Shown here one piece after another: positions 36,701 through 48,700 of a stretch of DNA of 64,000 bases. Within the stretch, counting starts at the first letter, position 1, and each line of letters begins with the position of its first letter. The notes under the pieces were generated by a model. The model was given only the letters and a program-made list of their open reading frames with translations, had not been told where the DNA came from and searched no databases. The translations under genes were made by a program, and so were the position numbers. Origin of the DNA: Fasciola hepatica (Eukaryota; Platyhelminthes; Trematoda; Plagiorchiida; Fasciolidae); the NCBI GenBank assembly GCA_948099385.1, contig CANUEZ040000062.1, positions 3,093,501 through 3,157,500 of the forward strand. The letters are read 5' to 3'.

Positions 36701-39700
36701 AAAGATACTGTAGGTTGTTAGTGTTGAATGATGGAATGGAAACGAGAAAGTCCTTAGCTTTAGCGTAAACGGTGTACAGGCAAAGTACTCAAATAATAGT
36801 GATACTGTCACGGCCACAGGAGGTAATGGGTGACAAGGGTTACCACCTCCCTTTCACTGATAAAAGCAAAATACCTCTGGTAGGCTTGTAAGTCACACTA
36901 ATTTTTCTCAATGCGCAACTATTTGGACGGCTATTGCACAAGCGGTTGTTGTGGTTTTCAGAGTGGCGGCCATTTGGTAGCTAGTAATTGGGACGATATT
37001 TTCCAGGTTCCGATCATTTCTGTGATCTTAGTCCGCATACTCACATAACGGTTCTTATGGATATATTATGTCGCGTGAAAGTGGTTGGTGCATCAGTTTA
37101 TGAAGCCAGTTCCAGAAGGTTTTGTGTTATACAAAATAGCTTAAGATCGCTAAGCTGCAGTTCTAAAATAAAACAACTTTTGGATATCATTATCATAGTT
37201 TACTTTCGATGGAGCACGGAGCAGCTTGAGGATGAGCTGAATGTGTCAAAGAAATGACCTTTCGATATTCGCCGTTGCTGTAGACTTGTTGGCGTGATTA
37301 TTGTCTTCTGATCCAGTTTTTGTTATCTATTGGTTTTTTTATTGAATGTTGGTTTGTGCACTCGCGAACAATAGAAGTTCGTTTGTCTTTCACAATCCAC
37401 CATTCCATATGGCTTCAGTGCTACACCGATGCATGGTTTTGAGCTGTCGGGTGAGAAGTGAAGCTAAACATTTCGATATTGAAATTGAAGTTACCACGAA
37501 AGAAACACCGCACTCTTCGTAGATAAGCGACGCATGAGATAAAATATGTTAGAGCATTTTAAGCCCGTAACTTTGAGCTCACTACTGCTCCTATCAATTT
37601 TGAGAGTCGCTCAAAGTGGAACCTCACCAGCAATATTTCCGGTGCGACAGCTAACTATTCTAAGGTGTCTTCAACTCTATATTTTTCTGAAAGTGCTGTT
37701 TGGTGAACTTCAAAGCTTTGCTTTGAAAACCGGAAGGCATAGAACAGCAGCTCAAAAAAGGGCCGAGTGAAGGGTTACAAAAAACCTTGTTTTGCTTACT
37801 TTTTTATCACGGTAAAAATTTCTAAAAGAACAGCTGATTAAAGGTAATTATTTTTCAGATGACAGATTTTAAGAATAGGTGTACAGTTCCAAATATTTGC
37901 CATTTTTAAGATAAATTTATTTTTTAACACTTCATGGAATTGTAATATAAAAAGAAGTCTGAAACAAGAAGTTAGCATGTGTGAAAATAATAACGACACT
38001 AAACCCTCGCCAGCTGTACTGCTGTGAGTCACGTGAATGGAGAAAACCGTGACTCTTCACGTTCTTTCTCAGCAAAACAATATTCTATAAATAAGTGGTT
38101 TATTGGAATAATATATTGTAACTAATAATACAATAGTCCCCCCAAGAAGAAAGCTAGCCGGGTTCCTCTCAATTTGTTTCTTGTTGCGAGGTATCGCATT
38201 CGCGGAGGTTTAGGGTCAGAATTAAGTAGTCACGTGAGCAGTATTAAGTTTGACGCGGGGTTTCCTAAGATTATGCATTCAGCCTCTTTCAACTATTCTT
38301 AAGAGTGAATTTAGCAGGGAGGACTAATTAATATCCCGTATTCTCATGTTACTATCATAACTGCTTTGTGGAATGAACGTAACATCTACACCGTAACTGA
38401 TTCGCACATGGGTTGTCAAAAGTCCTAGAACCTATCAGATTTTTTCCCGTAAAAAAATAAATTGAATCGCCTTCAGAAATGTGTCTTATCCTAAATATAG
38501 CTACATAGCGTTCACACACGTATGTTCTATGTTGATAGAAGAATGATAATCATGTGGCCTAAACACATTTCTGACTACGCGTTGCACTTGTATATATATA
38601 TATATATGGACTAGTCTTCTGCATTGAAAGTGAGTAATGAATAGGTCTTTAGAAGTCATATTTCTTATGCTTAACTTAAACAGTCACAATCTCGCAGGTG
38701 GATCCACCTTTACAATCGTGCACATGAATACGACGTTGATACAAATCGTACTACATCCCAGATTGCCGTGATCAGTCAGATCTGCTACTAACTTCGAATG
38801 CAACAGTGGTAACAATATTTTATTCCACTCTTTCCAGTTGCTACTAATACTTATACTAATACCACTATATATTCACGTTGCACCGAAACGTTCTGGCGGG
38901 AATTTTCCGAATGATATTTTGATGAATGTTAGGTGGCGGGGATCCGCTTGCTGACTCCCTTTGTTGACTGGGCTCCTGGATTAGTAGACCATCATAAAGC
39001 ACCCGTTATTCTAGGTTTGTTTGCCTACTGGGAGTGAGGAATGTTTGACTGATTAGTCGAGACGATTCACCAGAAAACATTTTGGGTTTTATTCTCTCTC
39101 TCTCGGTCTCGCCTTTTCAAAGTAAATACCTTAAGCTTGTACCTTTATTCCTATTTCCGATTATTCCCACAAAACTTAAGGATTTTTTATCGATTACCTT
39201 GTAAGTTTTTAAAACTGTATTCCTGTTTCGTCTACCAGCTATGCGAAATATCGATATTCTCTATCGGTACGCGGAAGAGGATGCGGAACAAAAGGGGAAA
39301 CATTCGGACGAGGAACACGATGATGAGAATGAGGTCCATTTAAATACGGTGAAAAAATCCGCGAAATCCGATACTAAACAGGACGGACAACATCTGAGTG
39401 TAATGGCCACGCTAGCTGTGCCAAAGGTGGTAGTTGTCGCGGATTCTGATGAGACCGAGGAAATGAAACAGGGAGATGAAGTGAGTTCCAGATTACCGCC
39501 CAGACAGCCTCAGCACCCATTCACATAGTAAATCAGAAGATTGTTTGCATGATAACTGATTATTGTATTTCGTGGATTACTTATAGCTAACAGCAATTCA
39601 GGAGAGTTTTCCCTCATTTCCACCAACTTTGATATGACCGAAACCTGATTCGAAACTTTCGTACCACCACTCATAGTTATTCAGCCTTCGTTCAAGGTTA

Positions 39701-42700
39701 TTCAAAGATGCTACTAAATTGTTTAAAACGGGGCACAGCAGAACAAGGTTCTTGTAATTTTCAACTTTTTATGGTATACTATCAAAATTAATTATTGCTA
39801 GTTTGCTCTCGTGTGAGCACTTTCAATGAACGTTAGATAATGTAGTCATAAGTGGCACAATTAAAAGAGAAAATACCCCAAAATACAGTGTTTCAATTGG
39901 TCTCTAGCAACTGATATCGGTGGTTTTTATTTTGTGATTCCTTTGGGCATTTTTAATAAATCAGCTCGACATTCCAATGGGCCATTATTGAAAATGAACC
40001 TGAATTTGCTGAAAGCTTCTTCTATCGGGTTGAAAAAGGGGCTGTATGGTGGTCGGTATCGAATAGAATATCCAAGCTTACGATTGCCTCGTCTATAGGT
40101 CGGTGTATTATCAAAAGTGGAGACTACTTCCATATTCTATTGATCCTCCCACACTTTACTGGACACAATGCCAAAGAAAATGGTTTGAATGAAACCAAAT
40201 CAACCGGGGAAGACTTTCGTGATCCAAGATTCCAATGACCAATACACTAGCCAAAATTGTTCGGTTCGCTCTCCTGTAAGACGGGAGTGATCGAACGCAG
40301 AATGTTCCCATGTTCGATAGTCTGGATGAATATTAGCACCAAATATTGAGATTCGTTGCGCCGATATGCGAACGTGATCTTGGCTTGCCTTCCGGAGTGA
40401 ATCATTGAGCGAACCCAGCCGGTTTGTCCTTCATGTCGGGTCTGTTGCTTTCAATTGGTTGTACGGTCAGATTTCCCTCGTACGGGCATGCCCATCCAAC
40501 AAATGGCCAACTGATGAAGTACTGGTTTTTACACCGACGGCCCCAATCTCTGTTTTCATTCTCAGCTAAAATAAAGATCACTCATGACCGGCAAGAACCC
40601 TCAGATAGTTTATATTCCAAGGATACTGAACAATGCGTTTTTTGTCTTCTCAGCTTGTTTGGTCGGGGTTTCACTATTCATCAAGTTCTCCATTATAAAC
40701 ATTATGTCCAATGGTAAACTACGGCCATAGCTACCCCGGTTAGCCGGTAACAAACTACCACCAGTAAAGAAAGGTAACGCTTCATTGACTCACCCACCAA
40801 GCAGACCACGTAACAAACCAAAAAGAGCTTCACTCTGGGTTGGCCCATATCTTCAAACTGGTTCAACGGTTGCCAATCTGTGAACAATCGAAAAGATGAA
40901 ACACCGAACAATCAGACTGTGAAGCCCCGTTTTCAAAATACCAATGCATCAGTTACTGACCTGGTAAAAATACAGCTCGCATCCCAGGACGTTTTATTAT
41001 ACTACTCAGTAAACGGCAGGTCAACAAGACTGAAATGCTGTGAATGGAGGCTGAAAAACCATGAGCCAAGGTAAAAAAAACCTTTGTGGTAACGGTAATT
41101 AAAGCAGATAGAAGTCTTTTATATCTGCTAAGAAATCGGATGCAAGAAGTTGGCTAGTTTTCAGGTAGTTCACAAGATGGAAAGTTAAAAGTGATAATTT
41201 TTCATAGTGTGGAAGGATCCACTTCTAAAAACTGAGCTGAAAAGACAAGGAATGGCATGCGAATTTCTACAGGTTTATTTCCAAACTGCATTTCTGACAG
41301 GTAACAATGAACAAAAATTCCTATGAAATAATGTGCAACCTCAACTTAGGGTACATTTTAGGCTTTTATAACGAGCAAATTTGAAAGCTCATGCCAACAG
41401 TTTTTCTGAGGTTCACGATATTGATGTGCCGTGGTCTACGATCTTTAGTTTGGCTTTATCGATCGTCCGTAGCCGTTGCCTGTAAACGGGGAATTATTGT
41501 AGATTTTAGTGACCCATAAACTGCAACGAAAAAGGTCGACTGAATTTCGAACCAGTCAAGTAAATTTTCATTTTAAACTCTGTATTCCAATTTATAACTA
41601 CACGTACATGTATCAAATTCACATTGTTTTCACAGCCGTATTTCATATCGTTGCCTTGCAACTACTTCTACCCCTAGTCCATGGAATGAATGAGAATAAA
41701 ACCAATTTTGGTTACATTTCATCACGATTTTTCAATTCATAATAATAAATACTTCAGGAGTCCTGCTAGCAGATCCGTGATCTACAAGCAATCCATCTAT
41801 TGAGCCTTTCAGCTTTTGATATTTTTAAGTTTATTTCTAATCTTCATGATCGTTTTGGCTTCTAGGTTTTTGAGTAGTTTGGAAGCGACTCTCAAACAGA
41901 ACTGAGATCCTCCATCTTACTAGGGACATCCATTTCATGAAGAGAATGTGTGCGTATAAACGCCAGAAAAGACAATCCTCAAAGTTTAATTAGTTCTAAG
42001 GATCTGCTTTGGAATTTGTGAGGAGTTTCAGTTTACCTAGAAGTAAAAGAAAACGTTTTTGACCGTGCCATCAATTACGCGCCAGGGGTGCAAAAACAAG
42101 TTTGAAATGACTAGTGTTGCTAATCAGCTAGTTGCTATGTGCAAAAAATTTTCGCAATATTTTATCATTTTCAACTTGTTACTGACCCCCACAGTGTTAA
42201 GTGCGCATTTTCAAATCGTCAACTGAACACTGCCGGTGTCCATGAATTCGTAACCGTCAAAGATTTCAGGTTTATAATTGTATTTGTATTTGACCGGGCT
42301 TTTGTGAAGACAGACAGCCGCATTTCAGTTAATCAAGATGTACAATTAGCAACTCTTTGAATCAATGAATGAAAAAGAACAATCGCATGTCAAAATCGGT
42401 AAGAAATCTGACTGATACACAATCCCGGTTTGTGAGGATTCGGGCCAGATAGGGAACCGTAGAATTTTTGTAGATGTCACTGTTAGAAGGTATGAATTGA
42501 ACGGAGGGACGTGTAGAAACGACGGAGTCACTGTATAAAATGTGAGTTCTGCCTGCAAGGATTTTTTGAGCTAGCCTTTCACATGCAGCTAGGTGCATTT
42601 CGTACAACTTGGCAGACGGTTCATTTAGGGTTTGAATGATATACGACTGACAATGGGTGAACCTAGACGAAAGATTTTAAAATTTTTCTTTAGTAGACCA

Positions 42701-45700
42701 GCAAAAATAACTTGGGAGGAGTAGAGGAGAACGGGACGACCAATGGTTGAAGGAAAAGTGCAATGGTGCTCTGCTTAACGCTGAAATGCCGAAACTTAAG
42801 TTTTAGTAATGTAGTCCGCGTAGTTTAGCCACACAGTTTGAAATGTGAGATGATCACTCCAAATTTCGATTGGCAGAGACTTCTAGATATCTTACAGAAC
42901 TCACTCTAGCTAGTGGTTCTATGGGAATAACAGGTCGATCAAAAGGGTTAGAAGATCGAGAAATGGTAACGATGCATTCAAAGCATTTGGACAAGTTTAA
43001 AATTAAGCCGGGTCGAACGGAGAAATCATAAACAGGAGACATATTACTGGAAAAATTACTGAAATCCCGAGTTACAGAAACGGCTTGACAAAGGGCCGCC
43101 TCATCGGTATATTTAAATAAATGTGCCGGACACCTGAATGAAAGATCACTGAAGATGCAAAAGGTTTGGGTGTTTTAAAATCTAGTCTTGTGTACTCAGT
43201 TCTGTTGTTAGAATAACCGGACGACCATGCCAATAAAAGTGTGGGACAGCCAAAAGTTTCCAGTTCACGAAGGAAGAGAGAACGAGGAATAGATTCAAAA
43301 GTGGATTGAACTACAAAATCACGTTGTACAAAATTAGCAGATCCATCCAAGGATTTGGACTATTATAACCCGCTTTAATTATTCCTCTAGATGGTGATAC
43401 TGTTATTCTATTGGAAAAGGTTGGTAATGAGATATTATCTCATAAGCTGATCGGCTGAGGTAAACGAAGCAATTAAATTTTGCCCGAAATGGAAACGAGG
43501 CGATCAGTTAATTGCAGCTACTTTTTCCGTACAATGTATTCTTCTGACTATATGTTATTTTTCACCTGTTTAATCTTTGTTTAAGGTCGGTACTTGCAAA
43601 TCTCCCTATCACACTATATGGAAATATTTAGCGCTGCCCCAGATATTCCCTACAAAGTTTCCGTAGGCTTAAAAAAAATCTTTTTCATTTGTCCCCTTTC
43701 AGGAAAAACAGGGGCATTCGCAAAACGGAGACAAAAAGAAACACGGTCACGGACATTCGCATGAGGTAATAATACTCTCGTAAGATATGCAAGGTGATAG
43801 AGCAACGGTCATGTTTAATTCTATAAAGTCGCATCATAAACAACAAGCAACTTCTGTAAGTTTACGCTACCCCACCATTCAGCGTGTAACGAATAGGGTA
43901 ATCTACAAGATGCCCCTCCAGAGACACGAATTCTGAGTGAGAAAAATTCTCCTTTTAGGATCTGGTTCAGATTAGAAGCAAATATACATATATGTACAAG
44001 TGTTGTCGAAATTTACTGGATTAACATTAGTCTGCGTATTCAATTAGTCTTTCTTGAACTTTCCGTAGATAATTACAACACAAAGCTGAAAAATAAAATT
44101 CCATAGAACTTGATATGAGTCACTGTAATTCTGTTGCTCTCTATTGACTGTTTAACTTAAGTTACCCTGAAAGCCGCGATTAATGAGTCTGATTTGTAGG
44201 AGTTCGAAATTCGTTCAGTGTCAAATATGACTCAATGGCAAACCAACGAAGGTGAAATTCGCCGTGGGTAGTTTTATCATTGAGAAATGAATGTTGATTA
44301 TAATAGAATGGTTCCTGTTTTCAGAATTGTCTGCCGTGTTTCCACGTAACAAAAGAAAGCAAAAACGAAGCAAACATATGCAGAACACCATGTTGTCTAA
44401 AATTTCAACAATCCAACTCACGGTGAAAGGTGGCCTCACGTCAGAAAAACATTTGGTTTAATTCGAGTGCATGGCCTGGATTTCAAGGTCATGTGAGTGC
44501 GGTCTATCGAATATGATGAAATTATTTCCTGTAATTCTTGTGAATGACAGTACGGTTCTTCTCATTATTCATGTAGAAAGTGGTGTCATAACAAGATTGG
44601 GTTTTCAAAATCCAAAATATCAAACCTACATAATTATATTAGCTGCATTAGGATACAAATAACGACCAGACTTGAATAAGCGGATAACGTGGGGAGAAGA
44701 TCTGAATAAATAATACCCATACGCTTTTGCAAACAGGGGTGGGGGAAGATTAGTTGCGTTAACTTTCAGCCGACCGACAGGCAGTATTATACGAACGACA
44801 ATGGTAGCTAAGTGCTGCAACCACAAAAATATCCGAATCCCGTCGTATATTGTTTCGTCATTAATTTACTCTGAGCGAACTGTGGTGAGAATTCACGGGG
44901 TTCACGAATACGTCCGTCGTAAAAGAAATTCTCGAAGATACGCATTTTGGTGAATTTGAGGTCACAAAACTCACAACTCCGATTTACATGGGCCCCAAAA
45001 ATCATGATTAACATTTTTGATGGGGCGATATTAAAGATATCACGAGCAACGTAGAATTCACTGTGCTCAAAAGATGAAAGTTCTCTGTCTGTCAGATCAG
45101 AATTTATCCCTAAGAAGACTGGTTTGTTTTCGGGCTCACACGAGGCCGTACTTTTAGTGGACTTGGACAACTCTATCATTTTGTTGGGTAACCTTGCCGT
45201 GGTGAAACCACCAAAAAATTCAGTGAATACATTTTCAAAATTTCCTAATAAAAGTCGCTATCCTAATCAGATTAGGAATTCATTCCCTATGTTAAGAAGA
45301 ATTTATCCTTCGTTTTCCATGCTGCTTAGAATATTTTATGAGAATACCACATTGCGTGCTGGAGATCAATTATTTCAAAAGACACTGACGTCTAGGGAAT
45401 TTCGTCAATACCTGTTTATGATGTGACTACATTCACTCGCCTGTTCTAAACAGCAACTTTAGTTTCATAAACGCTGCGTTCACACCGGTACAACATGGTT
45501 ACTCAACAAGACTCTTTAGTTGAATACGCAAGGTTCTCGTTTTCCGGTTTTAGATCGTTCCGAAAGCATACCCTGAACAACCACTGTTGATGGTTGTGAC
45601 TAAATTGACCAAAGCATATTTGGAAGACAGTCAAGTCTCGCCATTAGTCAGCAAGCCAGTACCTGTCCTGTACTGAGCCCAAGGCTTGAGTTAATAAAAC

Positions 45701-48700
45701 CACGACCGACATGATAGCCTATTGATAGAATGAGACGAATTCTGTGAAGCGGTCTTTAGCTTCAATGCCGGCCTTTTGGAAGGCTAGGCAGACCGCACCA
45801 GTCGGACCAGTACGGTTTGCGTGACAACTGGGTACAAAAACCAAGACCATATATAATCGTTGTGATTTACGCTAATGAAACGAGTTTTGTGTCGAGTAAA
45901 GGACGCTGTTCATCGCCCTAGAGGGACAAAACAGAACAGTGATTTACGGTATTAGCTAAACAGTAGTGACCTTTTCAATAGCTTTCACTGATAAAAGACA
46001 CTTTGGCTTTGTACGACACACGAACCAACATATTTTCAACCCTTCAACTCGTGCTCAATTACGATGAATATGTTCTCTCACTGTTGGTTTGCTGAATCCT
46101 GATAATCACTAATGGTACCAGTAACATTTTGGGGAAAACATTTTTTTACCGAAGACAATCAGTTATATATTCTCTCCTTATACTGCCAACGTGACCGGCT
46201 TTGAGCCGAATTTAAATATATTTACTGAACTTCCCTCTTGTTCAATCTGTCACGAATAAGTCAGCTTTGTAGGAATAGTTTGTAGACCCGAACACGCCAC
46301 CACAACTCTAAAGTACGCACATGCTTGGTCAATTGCATTCACAACCCGTATTGTAAATCAGGTTTAGGCACGTATTTGCCACACATGGAACCCGAAGGAC
46401 GTGCAAAGTGAGGAATGCAACCAGTCGCTTTTCAGAGGATATCCAAAAAGGAACAGCACGATCATTCTCATTTGATGCACAACAAATGATGGGGTTTAAA
46501 CTTGTGTTGTTAGGTTTCCTGCAGCCTGCAACAGTGTCTACTCAACGTGCCTGGTTTATTTACCTAACTGTTGAGTATTCCACTTCCTCATGAAAATGTT
46601 TTTCTACATAACCATGCCACTTCATGTTGCGGTTTCAGTTTTCAGTATATGGAAACTGTTGATTTTATCGAGTTCGTTCAAGCTTTCTCACCACAGTATT
46701 GCACGAATTTTTTTTAACAAATCGAAACCAATTTTTCTACTACTTGTTTTGATTAACACTGCGAACTATGTTTTGCAACAAAATAATAATAAGTTCAAGA
46801 CTGAATGTGCTAAGCATTTGGAAGTATTTTTCATTTGCCAAGTAAATTACTGAGAGAAATTGACGAACTTCGGAAGTTCCTTCATGAGTAACAGTGTGAA
46901 TTTTATGTGAGGCGCGTTTTGGAATTAGATTGATACCGTTGAAACGGTCATTTTACTTGAACTTTTGTAGTATGAGAATCTGTAATATACCTTCAACCAG
47001 GTGCACAAGACAATCAGAGACGCTTCTTCGGGTGCAATCAGATTAGTTCCAGCCGTCCTGAGAACAGTTCTGTAGCTTTTGGAGACAGTCTTCTCACAGA
47101 GAACACTAAGTCAGTCACTGTAGTGCACCTGACTCTTGCAAAGTGGCATTTCAGGTAACTAATTTTGTACCTTAGTTATAAGGTATGAGGAAAACGTTGT
47201 CATTTTGCGCTCTAGCACTGAGAGATACGCCACAATACGGTGCTGGGTATTAGTTAAAATCCATGTTATTATTAAAAGGTAGTTTATTAGGCACAGTTTA
47301 AAACCAAATGAATTGTTCCCGGGAGCTTGCTTTTGAGTGTGTATAGCTTCAAACTGTGAGAAAGACATTGGATAGACTTATTCAGACCACATTCAGTGTA
47401 GTAATTTTGCTAAAAGTTCGCCAGTATTAGGGGAAGGCAATCCAACAAATATCGGAAGCTGATTCTACTGATATTCAACCAAACCCAAATGATAACATCA
47501 AAACTTTAGCCGTCAAATGGGATAGACTATGTCTCTAGATCCTTTTACCCCAAGTTTCGTTGAATAAGTTTAAGATGCAAATCTTAGAGAATGTATACCG
47601 ACTAATCCACGTAAAGCCTTTTTTACCACTATCTTACTGCATGTCAGTGACGAAACTGATTTAGAAATTTGACAAATTACTCATATTGCCATGCCCCTAG
47701 GTGGACTTAAACAGGTTGGAGAACGAAGGAAAAACACTTGTAAATAAGATCATATTTTAGACGGAGAAGGGCCAAGGTCTAAAAAATATAGGTTTCTGAG
47801 TGCTTTTCAAACAACTCAAAAATGAATAGTTCATATAACAATGACAACCTGATCAATAAGAGACATCAACCACACCGACTTTGACTACACGAGTGGCAAG
47901 ACCTACAGTTACCTAGTGAGTAAGGTAGAGTTCTTTTTCTAGCCATCATCGTAAAGCTGGATGGAAGTATATCTAAGGAGTAAATGTTGTGTTTCAGCAT
48001 TCAGCGCCCCAGAAAATCGTCACAGTTTATTTTCAAATTTCGTAGTGAAATAATAAACTCATCTTTGTCACAGATCCATAAGTACCATTAAAAATCGTGA
48101 TCCCTTTTGAGAAGAACCACGAAGCAAATGTTTTTCGCGAGAGTAAATCATCTGCGGATCGGACTACCTACCTACATGGAAGGATTCACCGTTGCGTGAT
48201 TTGTCACGTTGTACTGCACTTGTCGTTCGTGGTGTAAATTACATCTATTTCGAATCTCCGCAGCAGCCGTCTCTTTGTGTGTTGTTGTGTGAGTTCTAAT
48301 ACGCTCTTAGACGAAATCAAGACGAAAATTTTCTTCAGTTAGAACATTCCCGTTATGACTGTAATTAGTGGTGGTAGTAGTAGTAGTAGTAGCCGTTGTT
48401 GTTGTTGCTGCTGCTGTTGTTGTTGTCGTCGTCGTTGTCGTCGTTGTTCTGGTTGTTCTGGTTCTTGCCCTTGTTGTTCATGTTTAAGGGTAGTGGTCCT
48501 AATAGTATTCGTAGTAGTATTATTGCACCACTTCAAAACTAACACTCATTTACAGCCTGTGGTGGATGGACTCCCCATCAAGCAGTGTTGGCATCAAGTA
48601 TGAAATACTACCAAACAATACATTGGGCATTAGAGTGTACCCCAAATTTTGGGGCATTTATTTTTGTGTGACTTTTACTGTAAAAACTGTAGGAGATAAT

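Larger units (their letters stand above)
31831..39238 (+). other. ZIP intron 6 with a 4.1-kb palindrome
   Basis: At 7.4 kb this is the longest closed intron of the gene. It contains repeat R2 copy 2 (about 33.4-33.9 kb) and the inverted repeat 34445-38592. No exon-like frame was found in phase. Confidence 0.7.
39481..43702 (+). other. ZIP intron 7
   Basis: 4.2 kb, containing a Tc1/IS630-type transposase fragment (39927-40133, -) and a CR1-like reverse transcriptase remnant (42360-43380, -). The stretch 40.2-42.3 kb shows nothing recognisable. Confidence 0.7.

Noticed and set aside
45124..45426. 100-codon plus-strand frame
   Set aside because: Partly antisense to the LINE endonuclease remnant, no motif, no splice support in phase with the ZIP gene.
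48339..48603. Cys-rich and Gln-rich reading frames
   Set aside because: Translations of a compound trinucleotide tract inside a ZIP intron.
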